Shown here: in pieces, positions 1 through 13,512 of the stretch | How the letters are laid out: each line of letters begins with the position of its first letter | How positions within the stretch are numbered: the first letter of the stretch is position 1 | Position numbers and translations under genes: made by a program | Notes under the pieces: generated by a model | Database searches by the model: none | Seen by the model: only the letters and a program-made list of their open reading frames with translations | Told to the model about the DNA's origin: nothing | Assembly (NCBI GenBank): GCA_034440635.1 | Contig: JAOTON010002241.1 | Span: 558,001-622,000, forward strand | Origin: Lepas anatifera | Taxonomy: Eukaryota; Arthropoda; Thecostraca; Lepadidae | Direction: 5' to 3' | Length of the DNA: 64,000 nt

Positions 1-880
1 CAGTCCTATCGCATAAAAAGGCAGAATATACGTTAAATATGTAAATAAGGCCCGCCAGATACTTCACCACCATATAGCACTATGCCTTTTATAAACCAGT
101 TACACAAAACATTAAAAACAAAAACTGTCCTGTTTGGTTCTGAATAAAGATATTGTTGTAAAAGGAAAAGAGACTTAAGACAAGGTAAAATTGACAAAAG
201 GGTATTGAGTTCTTTCCAGCATCAAATTGAACTGAGCTTACTCGTGTCAATCTGAGCTCTTTATTTTTTTATTATTATTTTAATGATTTGAGACACACTT
301 GCAATTTAAGAAATAAGAACCCTTAGAAATTTTGACGCGCTGGCATGATTATACAAAGCCTACGGGGGATAATAATCTATATAAGGGTTGTATCAACCAT
401 CAAAACCCAAGTATCTCCTTAGAGGCCTGCGGTCCTCCCTTATGTTAAGTAGTCATTACAGTGTAGTGGCTAAAAATTGTTTAAGTGTAAATTGCCTCCA
501 ATGTGTGAACAACTTTTACTATTTGCTGTCAATACACATGTTTGGAGCACAAAAAGGCTGGCCCACAGCACGTACTATCTCCGTCCTAGCTGCTCAAACT
601 GTTGCTTTATTTGGGTCCCAAGTGTCATATAACCTTATTCTTATTCCCAATACCCCATCAGATTCGAGTTTGATTAATTTGAAAGTAAATAATGGTTACA
701 CCGTTTTGTTAACATAACAGTAATGTATACAATATAAAACAATATGCTCAAGAGCTATCAGAAAGTAATTCCAAAGCTCGAGCTGGTTCTCTTTACGCTA
801 CATTTTTATCTTCACTCCGTCTTTGTATTAAAGTCGTCGCTTTTCATTATACCTGATTTCGAATGCGGCGTAACTTTGCA
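1..880. other. Anonymous AT-rich sequence
   Basis: No recognisable gene, tandem repeat or transposon end. The open frame at 388-717 has no domain, signal peptide or compositional feature that would separate it from chance. Confidence 0.5.
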
Positions 881-1161
881 GGTGAGAGTGGTGTAAAATA
901 CCTCAATATAAATCAGCTTTCAAATGAGCCAGCATGTCCAGAACGCGAGGACAGCCGCTGACATACGCGGCACCTGGGTAAAAGGTCAGGCAGTAGCAGT
1001 CCCCTGTTGTGATGCGTGTGCGGCGGCGATGGCGGCGGTGGGCAGCGGCGGCCCTGTAATGGAATCAAGCGACAGCCGGCGACGCCCGGCCGCCGGAGAC
1101 CGCACATTACCGATGACGCATCGCCGCCGTCCGTCAAAGGGTACGGCACACAGCCAGCTCC

Positions 1162-1163
<2 letters not shown>
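881..1163. other. GC-rich, CpG-containing block
   Basis: GC-rich unique-looking DNA with many CGCCGG and GGCGGC words between AT-rich flanks. It runs directly into a CT microsatellite. Open frames on both strands continue into the microsatellite and are not credible genes. Confidence 0.4.
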
Positions 1164-1425
<262 letters not shown>

Positions 1426-1663
1426 AATATGCTTCAAAAGACTAGTCACCGTGACGTCAGCATGACATCACGCCAACAGCTGAAAACCGTGGCAAGTTCC
1501 TTGGGTACATTTCGGGTACATTTCAGGTAGGTTTTTAGCTTATCTCTACGGAAATGTCAAGTTCCAAGACAAATGATATATTGAGTACCGGGTTTTCCGG
1601 CATGCTTTACAACTTCACTATCTTAGTTAAAATAACGTAATAAAGGTGCCACATTCCCTTTAA
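1426..1663 (+). mobile_element. Truncated copy A of a TIR element (TTAAAGGGAATGTGG ends)
   Basis: Positions 1430-1663 match 58580-58773 plus 61151-61197 at high identity, including a stretch ending in GGCATGCTTTACAACTT. The right end reads GGTGCCACATTCCCTTTAA, the inverse of the left end of the fuller copy at 58.4 kb. The left half is missing and replaced by the CT tract. It shows the uninterrupted version of the site where the LINE sits in copy B. Non-coding, so probably a non-autonomous DNA transposon; superfamily unknown. Confidence 0.75.
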
Positions 1664-2272
1664 GGTTAATTCAAGCAAAAAAACACTACTGTGCGCCAGC
1701 TTTTTACTCTATCAGAACAAAGACAAGCATCGCCTTTTACTTATTAGTTTTCCAGCGGAATTATTACGCAACACTGCCAAGTTGTGACAGGAAAAACATA
1801 TCCCGAAAACCGATCCAAGGCGCTGTCCTGATCCACGACTCAGGCCTTGCTTCCCTCCTGGCGGAACGCCTGTACGTGTTTCTATTGGGAGGAGGCATTA
1901 CCTCGCATATGCGGATACTTTTCCATATGAGAGTGGTGCCGGCGCCGAGCGAATATCCAGAGGACAGCTGGGTGAGCGATGGAGGTGGGACATTGGCCGA
2001 CACAACGCTCTGGGAGCTGCCGGCCCGGAGAAAATGTGACGGAAGAGTTCCTGCTCTAATGACACATTAATGTCGCATGTCAAATGAGCCGATCCGGCGG
2101 GAGCTTGGGAAATGTGCGGGGAATCCCGAGATGATACAGTTGCGAGACTTTGGGGGCGCTGCCGGAAAGTATGAAGGGAGTAAGCAGGGGTGGAAAAAGG
2201 GGGAGCAATCCGGCTATGTCCACTCCCCAAACCCCCAAAGCAAAACTGAGGGGCAAAGCCAGCTCTTGCTCC
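1664..2272. other. Anonymous sequence
   Basis: Mixed-composition sequence with short overlapping open frames on both strands and no recognisable domain. I see no gene. Confidence 0.4.
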
Positions 2273-2648
2273 CAGTGGCGGATCCAGGGGGGGCAAAGAA
2301 GGCATTTGCCCGCCCCCAAACGGAAAAGCTCGGGGCAAAACTATGTTTTTGCCCCTCCCCCAAAGTGATCGACCTCCTTATTCCCCCGACTGCTTTTTAG
2401 TTTATAAGCAAGATTTTGGTACTTCAACTTCAACTTAAAAAACCAGTTAAGTTCAGTGTAAATATTGGGCCTTGGACTGGAAAAAGTATCACGAGCCCAT
2501 ATTTTCATCCCATGATGTTTTTTTCGCCTCAAATACCCAAAATTCTACGGGGAAGTGATATTGTAGCGTAGCTTTCACGGCGTGCCGTTTTTTTCGACCT
2601 TTGACTTGGGTTTGCCCCTCCCAAACTGACCGGCTAGATCCGCCACTG
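2273..2648 (+). mobile_element. hAT-like MITE, family A copy 1
   Basis: It starts CAGTGGCGGATCCAGG and ends GGCTAGATCCGCCACTG, giving terminal inverted repeats. It is flanked by CTTGCTCC (2265-2272) and CTTGATCC (2649-2656), an 8-bp target duplication matching at 7 of 8 bases. CAG-type termini plus an 8-bp duplication are hallmarks of hAT transposons. At 376 bp with no transposase frame it is non-autonomous. The interior matches 62730-63082. Confidence 0.88.
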
Positions 2649-3000
2649 CTTGATCCTCTCAAAGCAAATTATTGTTCCATGATTGATGGTCAGCAAAACG
2701 TATTTTAAGGTTTTTTTCGTTTGGGGGAACCTCTTTAAGTGAGGAAGACATTTCCCCTGAAGAAGAAAGACTGAAGGTCCTTCCACTTTTCGAGATAGCT
2801 TTTAGAAGTTGATTAAATATTGGTAATGTAACAATTGATTCACTGCACCAGCCGCCGCTTCCGCCGCTCCACGCTGTTTTCCTTTAAAGCCCGAGGCTGA
2901 TAGAAGTTTGGTCTCCCATACCAATCGGCTGAATCCGCCCCTGGCAGGTAAGTGATTCGGTAAATTTCGGTGAAAAGCCAGGTGCATACGAGAGAAAATC
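2649..3000. other. Anonymous sequence
   Basis: Nothing recognised apart from a GCCGCCGCTTCCGCCGC stretch near 2850. Short minus-strand open frame 2802-2987 has no supporting feature. Confidence 0.4.
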
Positions 3001-3240
3001 TATCATAAACGGATCCAGGCGTTAGGTAAGGGCACTTTCCCTCGCCCGTGATCGACCATCAGCGCCCACTGAAACGGTCACAACGCCCCTGAAAGGTTGA
3101 TGGCGCTGCCAGGAATGTCACTTTCCATCCCCCTCTCCCCTGAAAGCAAGGATCAGCGCCCCTGCGATAGGATTGTGCGCCCACCTGATACGTTTTTCAG
3201 CCCAAAAGTGGCGCCCTCTGCTTCGGAAGGAACTCACCCC
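3001..3240 (-). mobile_element. GCGCC-type hAT-like MITE, diverged copy
   Basis: Contains the family words in minus orientation: CAGCGCCC, GGTCACAACGCCCC, CTGAAAGGTTGATGGCGC, then CACCTGATACGTTTTTCAGC and AAAAGTGGCGCCCTC. The same words occur in the same order at about 23.8 kb and, inverted, at 51.9 and 55.3 kb. Ends are eroded. Confidence 0.65.
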
Positions 3241-3960
3241 ATTGTCTTTTCAACAGCAATGATCTCGTTAAATGCCTTTGTTGGCCTTTCTCGAACGGAA
3301 CCTTGGATACCTATATTTCGACTTCATTAAAGCCGCCGCACCGCCCGCTGTATGACGGCCAGCCAGCCTCGCCGGCGGCGGGCCGCGCAGTCCATCTCTG
3401 GCTGGAGATCAGGTCGCACCGCACACGAACATGAGTGGTGGTTCAACGGCCCGGAAAACGCTCCACTAAATCTCGCGCCGTGCCAAGCGGTGGCAACACC
3501 GCGCCAGTCTGCCGGCCATTCGGCTAACCACATGTCTGCCTCTGTGATTTCTCTTCGGATATCTTCCATCCCATTAGACGCCGGCCACAATTCTGCCGAG
3601 CCACAACATATACGGCGTTTTCCTTTCAAATCAGGCTTTTGACATTTGTCTTTGGCGGCGGCGGTGGACGGTTTTGTTTTGTCCGCAGTGGGTCCCGCGA
3701 GACACCGTAAAGCGTCGCTGGACGCCGCGCTATATAATTTTTCACTTTTCTCATCTGCTGCCTCAGATTAAGTACGGCGTGGGTCTATTCTTCTCCGTTT
3801 TATGCCCCACCAACTTATTTTGATATCCATTTTTATACCGGCGGCGGCGGGCATCAAATCAGGGCAGGCCGGCCGGGACCGGGCTGGGAGCCGCGCCAGA
3901 GGCGTGCAGTGGGGTCCACTGGGCGCGGCAGAGTGGAGGCACTGAAGTAGAACTCGCGGA
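3241..3960. other. GC-rich, CpG-containing unique block
   Basis: A GC-rich stretch (peaks near 3350-3560 and 3650-3950) with embedded AT motifs such as TATATAATTTTTCAC. No protein domain in any frame. It could be regulatory or simply GC-rich intergenic DNA; the sequence alone cannot decide. Confidence 0.35.
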
Positions 3961-5215
3961 ACTGTATTTAGAGCTGCGTGTTATTACCAAAGCATGCACA
4001 CACAGAAAAAGGTGAGCATGTCAATTCGCTTAATTGGAGTCAGAAATCCTGAGAAGGGTTACTTATATGTCTTTATAGACGTGTGCAACACGGGTTAATA
4101 AATGAAAATGAAGGATTTTCTCCACGTCACCTGACCTTTAATGCAAGTGGCAACGGCTGAATTTCTCACATGAATGTCACAGTATGGGATTTTAACCAAT
4201 CTAGGGTCTTTTATGCTCCAAAGTTCTTCTCTTACATCGTCATGCCATGTTGATTTCATGCAAGATTGAAGGCACAAACACCCTTTCATTTTTTGTTTCT
4301 CTTGGTGGCCAATAAAATTATTCTTCCCCATCCTTTCCGCAGCTAAAATGTCTTAATAAGTAGCATTTTGATTATTTCGCTCATTATCGTTCTCTCAAAC
4401 AATCATCGCTTTCTATTTTTGATGAATCAGGGCCGCCCATCGGGCGTTCCCTATTAAGCTACCAGCTGAAAGAATTTCCCTCCTATTCCGAGACGTTGCA
4501 AAACCATAAAAGTCAAGAAGTGCCTCAGGGAATGCTGCAAAGTGTTCCTAGGTACTATTGGCATCACAAGAGATTTCATCCAGGTAGGACTGTCTTTCAA
4601 GCCTTTTTGTGGTGGGGAGGAGCTACCCTGTAAAAAGGTTCCCTCTTAAAGGCTTGTGGAACATTCGCGTGGGCCATTTTGCGCGGGCACCGTCGTCGCC
4701 GGCGGAGGTGCCCTTCGTCCACAGGCTCTCGTTACCCCAACAGAATGACTCCGTGAACTCAAAGCGGGTCATGACCTACCTTTGGAAATGTGCTGTAGTG
4801 TACTGTAAATGTAGTCGGCGATGATGATTCCAAAGAAATATCATTTCCAAGTTTGTCCAAAATCACAAAACATAAGTTTCCCTTTTCTTGATTGCTTTCT
4901 CAGTTGCTTTTGTATCTGAATGAAGGTTTTTTGTGTTGTTTTTTGGTGAGAGAAGAGAAAGTTAGGGTATGAAGGAAATTAATTTACCTCTTGAGCCGCA
5001 TTTTATGGTCAACAAAATTGTATATGTGGTTAGAGCAACGTTATTTGGTGATAAAAAACTTTTAGAAAACAAATAAAAGTTCTAGGCAACAGAAAATAAT
5101 GAATATAAAGCCTCTTCTGGTTCATGGATCTGCCTACATGCACGGAACCTTAATTGCAATTGTTCGGGAAGATCATAAAGTAACGTTCATTTATCGCTAA
5201 TGTAGCAATTAGGCG
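3961..5215. other. Anonymous AT-rich sequence
   Basis: No repeat or gene identified. Short open frames at 4095-4331 and 4609-4824 have no recognisable motif. Confidence 0.4.
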
Positions 5216-6850
<1,635 letters not shown>

Positions 6851-7312
6851 ATAAATGTGTCTGCTTCAAATGCATATCGAGCAGGAAGGAACATTCATGT
6901 GTGCCATGGTCAGTTGATGCCCAACGGTAGGGGAGAGCGGGGAGAGTTGTATCATGGACAAGTTGTATCAGAGCGTTTTTTCCAAAACTATCCAAGAGAT
7001 AGCGCCCCCGACACGACCAGATGATGCGGCATGCGGTCCGCCATCTTTCTTCTACTGCCGTCTGCTTGGCTTGGCGCGTTTCGCAGTGAGTGCAGAAAAT
7101 GTGTTTTCGGGGTGTCATTCTGTAAAATTTCGTCGTAAGGAAATGTGTGTTTTTGTCATTCAGATGATCACGAATCGGAAGGATCGCTGTAGCAGTGGTA
7201 AGGGTAGATTCGTAAGGTTTCGTGGAGAAGAATTTTTCGGCTGGCCACTGGTTGTTGAGCACGAGGACGTTTTTTCCAATGTGGGAGGGTGGTACATGTT
7301 GTTCAAGGCCAG

Positions 7313-7349
7313 GTGGGGTATGTTGTATCAGTGATACAACTCACCCCAA
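7313..7349. repeat. Near-perfect palindrome of two element ends
   Basis: GGGGTATGTTGTATCA is followed at once by GTGATACAACTCACCCC, so two inverted ends abut. This could be a head-to-head junction of two insertions or an internal hairpin. Confidence 0.7.
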
Positions 7350-7357
7350 GGCTCATG

Positions 7358-7542
7358 CAGCTCATTAGGGGTGTCGCCACAGATTGTTTTTTCCAAAAAC
7401 ACTATATTGTACATGTTGCCACAACGAAAATTAGGTAAAATATTTTTGATGCAAAAAGTGCGGGTCAGGATAAGTGCAAGACGGGCCGCGCTGATGGAAT
7501 GAAAGCAAAAGCAAAAATTAAAGTCTAACAAGTCCAGTGACG
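7358..7542 (+). repeat. 185-bp direct repeat, copy 1
   Basis: From CAGCTCATTAGGGGTGTCGC to TAAAGTCTAACAAGTCC. It matches 8817-8996 in the same orientation with a few small indels. Confidence 0.85.
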
Positions 7543-7854
7543 AATCTACGATTTCGCTAGGGGGCAGGCTCTGAAGGGGGGCGCCGAACCTGGGGGCGCG
7601 GAATCTGAGGGGTGCCAATTTACCCCCAATAGGCGGCCAGTGTCAAAGAAAAAAACGCGTTTGGAAAACGTATTTTAAATGCTTATTTTCATGAAGCAAC
7701 CTTTCAGTGAAACATGTTCACGTTTACCATCAAACATATTTCGGGCCGGCAAGGTTTCGCCCAGAACGTAATGACTGGTACATTGGTAGAAAATGCTGAA
7801 CTGATGCTAACTGAAGCACCATGAGCAAACAATACAGCTAACTTCGGTCTTGAA

Positions 7855-8092
7855 GAAAACTGAGGTGTCGTATCGACCACATCCACATATCATAGTTGTC
7901 TTGGCTAACGCTGGGTCCCTGCAGAAACCCCGATTGACGCTACATTAGCGCAATTAACAATGAATACAGTGAACTTTGGTGAACTTAAGTCCTGGCGAAA
8001 ACTAAGGTGCCGTATCGACCACCTCCACATATCACAGTTGTCTTGACTAACGCTGGGTCCCTACTGAAATCCCCTATTGACGCTAACCTAGC
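7855..8092 (+). repeat. Tandem pair of ~95-bp units
   Basis: The block with TCGTATCGACCACATCCACA and GCTAACGCTGGGTCCCT (about 7857-7950) recurs at about 7995-8090 with scattered substitutions. The two are separated by about 45 bp. Confidence 0.75.
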
Positions 8093-8094
8093 AT

Positions 8095-8812
8095 CAGAGG
8101 CCGAGAGCCTCTGCGGGCCTGGGCCTCTGATCTTTGGTGGCTACTCTGGGCTGATAATGAGTCCCCTCAGTTGATCTGGGACCGCTTTGGATAACCAGGC
8201 CCTCACACTGAACTTGAATGTGTCGCCACTGAAGCCTTCTGAGTTTTTCGGGGTCCCTTAACTGGTGAAGGGCCCCTCAACAGACCCTGGGGCCTCTGGA
8301 GTTAATTTGAGCTATCTGAGAGCGAGTTTTCAGGTTGCCCTGGGCGTTCTGGGACCGTGAAAGAGTATTGCACAGAGCTTACTGGCTTGGCCTTAGATCA
8401 TTTGCTGCTTGGGCCCCCTAAGCTAAAAATAACCCTGTAGGTGAACTTATTGAGGCAGCCATGAGCTGGGTCTAGGGCCCGTGATAGGATTTACTTAAGG
8501 GGCCTCTTGTTTGGTATAGGGCCCCTAGCTTGATTAGTCTCCCTTGAGCTGGCAATAGCCCCTGGGCTGGTATCGTGTTCGTTTAACTGATATAGGCCCT
8601 TCAGCTTGTTTGGGGCCCGTTGTGCGTATCTGGGCCCCATGAGTTCGTCAAGACACCCAGCTAGTCTGGCCATCTTAGTTTGTGTGGGCCTCCTGAGCTG
8701 CTTTGGGGCCCCTCAGCGTATTTAGCCCCATGAGTTGAAGGTTGGCCCCTGAGCTAGTTTTTGCCCTGAGCTTATTTAGGACCCGTTTAAATGGGTAGGC
8801 CCCCACGCGCCT
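8095..8812 (+). repeat. Degenerate GGGCCCCTGAGCT-type array
   Basis: About 700 bp in which variants of GGGCCCCT and TGAGCTnnTTT recur every 25-40 bases, often with CAGCTTG or GAGTTT between. This looks like an old, diverged minisatellite. No reading frame runs through it. Confidence 0.6.
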
Positions 8813-8816
8813 ATAC

Positions 8817-8996
8817 AGCTCATTAGGGATGTCGCCACAGATTCATTGTTGCCAAAAACACTATCATCACAGAAAGCCACAACGAAAAATTAGGTAAAAA
8901 TATTTTTGCTGCAAAAGTGCGGGCCAGGATAAGTGCAAGACAGGCTGCGCTGATGAAATGAAAGCAAAAGCAGAAATTAAGGTCTAACAAGTCCTG
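8817..8996 (+). repeat. 185-bp direct repeat, copy 2
   Basis: Second copy of 7358-7542, about 1.46 kb downstream, with extra or missing single bases in A-runs. Confidence 0.85.
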
Positions 8997-9703
8997 AGAA
9001 GTTATGGCCACATCCCCACCTGCGCTTCACAAATTGAGGACACCCCTGCTCGCCCACCGCCTCCTACTTCCACGTCCATGCAATTCATCTGTATCCCTGA
9101 AACAACCCTTCCCGTAACTATTGTGAAGGATTACTTAGTAAGTCCATAACTAATACGTTTGGGCTTTCAGATTGAACAGTTGCAGATTGAACAGACTTTA
9201 GCCCTGGCTTAAGTCTGCTGGTACATAGTCTAGAATTTGCCCGTTTCGACACATTGTGTTGGCTTCTTTGTTCCAAACGGGTCACTTTACACCTGGACAG
9301 TTGATGTTTCGTTTGCGTTTTTGTCGCCATGAATTTCGTACTGTATTGGTCATAGTTTGGTGCAATAAAATGCAAGTTAAGTTTATAATCAAATTTTAAA
9401 TTCGTTGAAGGTTGTTCCCACGGCCATGATCGGTGGCAGGCACAGTCTTCGAAACGTGACACACTGATACAACTAACTCACCATGTGATACAACTCACCC
9501 AACCGGTGGGGTAAGTTGTATCAAGTGAAAGCTCCATTCGCCGGGCAGTAGGAGACAAACCAGTAAAGATTAAGAAAAGAATATATCGGCAAAGGGAAGC
9601 CAAAGAATGCAGCTACGAGATGGTATTGAAATCACGAGGCTATCCCAAGTAGTTACGAAATTAATGAACCTGGAGTAAAACTGATACAACTCCCCCCCTC
9701 CTA

Positions 9704-10478
9704 GGGTTTGTCTACCCTCGTGACACTAAATGGAAAACTAAAATCAATTACGTGCGTACATAAATATGTTTCTACTAAAACTTTTACCTTCAGCATCCTC
9801 AGCCTCAATTAGCAGTCTCTCTTCACAGACATAAACTCAGTGTCATTGTTAAGCTTTGTTTCATTTAGTTTAGTCAATAACCACAGATTGGCTCAAAGAT
9901 GCCTCACTAGCAAATCAAGTAAAAAAACTAGTTTCTGGACATGGACGACCTGTCATCAACATTGATCTCAGTATTCTGAGTCCACATTACATCAGCAGTC
10001 ACAGTGCTGATCGTCCGATCGCGGCCCTACCCACTTGAGCCCGATGTGACTCGATGCCTTACCTGTAGATTGACTTTCTAGGCAAAACCGGCCGCGCCAT
10101 CTGGTCGGCAGCGAACCCCGGACTACTAATGAGTAGAGAGAGGAACCATGCCTTGTAGCTGCATCAATGAGAGACAGGGAAATTTATGCAGGAAAAACGA
10201 ACATGCCGTGTCATGCAGATGCTGCAAGGAATCAGCATTAAGATAAGATCGGAGAGCGTGTAGTCACATTAAGTACAATGTGGCGATATCCGTCGATTGT
10301 ATTCATGCATTGGTAGCGTGTTCTCCTGTGGACTGACGTTTTCAAACCAATCTCCCAGTCTCGACCTCAGATCAACTAACAAGCCAAAACAAAGGGCCTG
10401 CAACATTCGCGAACGTTGCATCCATTGACATACGTTGAGAGCTCTCGTGCAGATACGGGCGGTAGTGCCCTACCGGAG
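9704..10478. other. Anonymous sequence
   Basis: No gene or repeat recognised. Confidence 0.4.
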
Positions 10479-10862
10479 AATGGTTTGAGGACAAGAACAA
10501 CCTCCGGGGCTGCATAAACTGGTTCGTGGTTTTGTTGGATGGTTAGTGGGACAATAACAACTTCTGGATGTGCATAAACTGGTTCCTGGTTCTGTTGAAT
10601 GGTTTGAAGGACAAGAGCAACCTTCCGGAGGTGAATAAACCGGTCCGTGGTATATAATTTTGGGGCTTATCAACGCACCAACTGCCAGGGTCACATGGCG
10701 TCGCCAACTTTTTCCCTGTTGGAAGGGTGTCTCGGGAGCCAGCTTGCTCCTTGTTTAGGGAAGCCGCCGGGCTTTGAACCCGGGTCGGTTGCGTGGTAGT
10801 TTTCTACGCTGACTACTACACTACCGGGCCCCCCGGCCCTGGTCCGTGGTTTTGTTCTCTAT
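10479..10862 (+). repeat. 72-bp tandem repeat, ~3 units, split by a SINE
   Basis: The unit contains ATGGTTTGAGGACAAGAACA, then CCTCCGG and a variant of ATAAACTGGTTCGTGGTTTT. Units start near 10480, 10551 and 10602-10622. The third unit is interrupted after GGTCCGTGGT and resumes with TTTGTTC at 10851. Confidence 0.8.
10652..10840 (-). mobile_element. tRNA-derived SINE, family S1
   Basis: On the minus strand it begins with GGGGGGCCCGGTAGTGTAG, containing an A-box-like GGTAGTGTAGTAG, followed about 45 bp later by the B-box-like GGGTTCAAAGCCC. The tail includes AGTTGGCGACGCC and CCTGGCAGTTGGTGCG and ends CCAAAATTATAT. It is flanked by a perfect 10-bp duplication, GGTCCGTGGT at 10642-10651 and 10841-10850. 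The promoter boxes, the 189-bp length and the target duplication are those of a tRNA-derived SINE. The same tail occurs at about 63.75 kb. Confidence 0.88.
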
Positions 10863-12880
10863 CAAGGTTGGGACGATGTATTTTCATAGGAAGGTGTAGC
10901 TCCGTAGTTTGTGAAGATAGCGAGCCTGTTTCATCTTAGTCGAGCAGGGGGAGAAGACGGTGGTGTATTTAGAAACTTCCTAAGTGGCCAGGCTAACTAG
11001 GGTGTCATATTGCTCTTGCTGGGTGCTAGGCATAGCGGAGCTACGATTCTATAAAAGCAGCGAGGGATGCAAAATGCACAATTTCGAACGGAGGATTGTG
11101 TAGCAGAACCTCCGAAGGCGATTTGCTACCCAGTGGGGCAGTACTAGCACCCAAAGGTTGAAGAATATGACAAAAAACACACCCTTAGTGTGTGACTGTA
11201 TGAAACAGGATTTCCTAGACAATGACTTAGTGATTACTCATATTTTTCACCCGTACGATTATCATTTTAAGTCGTTTCTTATTTCGTAACCATCTCTCTT
11301 ACTAGTTATAGCATGCATGACATTAGATAGACGGATGCGGGTAGACTACACTGCTATTTGCCGATAGTAAGTTATCGTTCCGCAAAATAGCATGGGGGAA
11401 TCTGTCGTTCAATATGCTAATTATTGCCATAATAGCCAAACCTTCGAAACTAAAGACGCCGGCATCGGACCACGACTACGAGCCTAACTCCTTTAATATG
11501 CAATTCTACGGATTTCACGTCCAAAATTTGAGGTGATATTATCTCCCTTCGACTCTAAGTAAAACCAAACTCTTCACCCTGTGAACGCAACATTTTGAGA
11601 TAACGATGGGGCTGCATTGGCCCATTCACCTGCCAAATTTCACCCACGTGGATGCCACCGTTTTACCGAAACTTACTGGTTAAGCTATGGCATACGGTGG
11701 ATGGAGGTAGGTACAGTCACACCACGTTATCCTGTGGACCTACACCATGCACCACACTCGTTCGGACCAGCACTCCGCTACTATCCAGCCTAAGCGATGT
11801 GTTTTCCGCAATACTGATAGGTAGTATCGCTTTGGCTTCGCTAAATGTTTGGTAATTGGTAAACGCGCAAGTGAAGGACAAATTACGTTGGAACTGTCGG
11901 GCTATGTTAACAATTTGATCACTAATTAGCCTAACATTTTGCTTTTACTGCCTCATAAGGGGCTCACATATTCCAAACGTAACTAAAAACACAATTGAAA
12001 TTCAATTAAGAACATTCAGAACAAAAATGGGCAAATAGAACGTATAATCACAACACACCTACATTACAGACTAGATTTTGGTTAACATTTGTGAAATTCG
12101 TCATAATGACCTCAGACGAAAACGGGAAATCGCACTTTCGCTGAAAAAGACTGAAAAAGTATAATGCAAAGTGACGTATTGTGTATTAATTTATGATCCT
12201 AAAACATAACTTTAAGCTTTTTTATTATTTTCTGAACATTGCTACAATATAACATTAATGCATACTTAATCGTGAATAAGAAATCCCAAAAATGCAACAC
12301 TAAGTACAATTACTGGGACGATAGGCATCATAAGTAAGCCCCTAAGCGCTCAGAATCCTCCTCCTCTCATTCACACAGTGAGCGTTCTTTCTTAATGGTA
12401 TGAGCAATTGCCTCACCAAATTTCAAGCAAAAAAAACACACACACACATTTTGCTGTATGAGTCATCTCGTTCATCGATATACATGTTGCCTTTATTACT
12501 CGCCTCTGTGAATTTGTCTTGCCCTCATGAATCGTAACTGCTCTCCCCATCCCCCTCTCCTGTCTGGTAATGAAAATTAAAAATTATAGTTTTTATTTAA
12601 TTTTTGTGAAAAAGAATGGCCCTCCCTCTCCGCATGTATAACCTACGCATTCGACAAACTATGCTCCTGAGATCGCACTTGTGCTCACGTATTCTTTTCT
12701 CGATATCTCTATCCGCGATGTGACACTGATAGTTGGTTGATAAGCCCTCTCGATACCTCTACCCGTTTCCCCTAATACGTCACCACGTCTACCACAGTTA
12801 ATTTTGTACATCACCCTGCTGGAGTTTGCCGTTTTTTTGCTTGCTGCTTTTCACGATTTGACATACTTTTGTTCCAGATG
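10863..12880. other. Anonymous sequence
   Basis: Two kilobases without recognisable genes or repeats, apart from a short CA run near 12435-12448. The open frame 11652-11855 is unsupported. Confidence 0.4.
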
Positions 12881-13196
12881 CTGTGGCGGTTGAAAGATTG
12901 GGGCGTACTGTTTCAGGCACGAGTTCTATATTCTGGGCATTAGGAGAGATTATCGATCCTCTCCTGGACTGTTTTGTGTCCCTGCAGTGTTCGACCGAGC
13001 GAGAATTTTGCGGGACTTCTTACTATTCCGGCACCGCCTGTGCCCTTCTCGCACCCACCACCTCCCGTGGGGTCCGATCGGACCTCCCCCCTACGATCCC
13101 AAGAACCGGAGGTGATACAGAAAAATTGAAACGACGCTGGAAGCGCCTTACCGTTTTCTGCTCTCAAGCCGAGTTTGAATCATATCCGTTCACCCG

Positions 13197-13204
13197 TGAC
13201 GTCA
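13197..13204. promoter_or_regulatory. TGACGTCA palindrome (CRE-type site) 1
   Basis: Consensus CREB/ATF palindrome TGACGTCA. Known family preference; use as a binding site here is inference. Confidence 0.35.
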
Positions 13205-13254
13205 CAGAGTACCAAAATGCAGCCCCTCCAACAGCAAGCGCAGACCATCGGATG

Positions 13255-13262
13255 TGACGTCA
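13255..13262. promoter_or_regulatory. TGACGTCA palindrome (CRE-type site) 2
   Basis: Second perfect TGACGTCA, 58 bp after the first. Confidence 0.35.
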
Positions 13263-13448
13263 TACCTCGTAGCATATAACATGGAAAAATTAAATTATTA
13301 AACGTCCAAAATGTTGCAAAAGGAGGCCCAAAAACGAAAATGAAATGCTTATTCATTGCATTTGGGATAAACTTGATTACCGTGTATTCTCACAAATTCG
13401 TAAGCGGGAAGTGCCATTAGCAGCAGTTAAACACACGGCTCAATGGTG

Positions 13449-13500
13449 AAGGAATTCCTCCACGTCCGTGTGACGTCACTCGGGCGTGGAGGAATCCCTC
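13449..13500. repeat. Imperfect hairpin with a third TGACGTCA in its loop
   Basis: GGAATTCCTCCACGTCC pairs with GGGCGTGGAGGAATCCC, with loop GTGTGACGTCACTC. The loop carries a perfect TGACGTCA at 13471-13478. It may be a regulatory palindrome or the meeting point of two inverted element ends. Confidence 0.65.
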
Positions 13501-13512
13501 TTGAACGTACCT

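Larger units (their letters stand above)
6928..9703. mobile_element. Composite element with TA...GTTGTATCA ends
   Basis: The left boundary reads TAGGGGAGAG then GAGTTGTATCA; the right boundary reads TGATACAACTCC then CCTCCTA. These are inverted, and each ends in TA, as expected for Tc1/mariner-type target duplication. The nonamer GTTGTATCA or its inverse occurs at 6946, 6962, 7322, 7332, 9465, 9486, 9515 and 9682. The internal sites suggest several elements nested or fused. No transposase frame is visible. Assignment to Tc1/mariner rests only on the TA flank. Confidence 0.5.
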
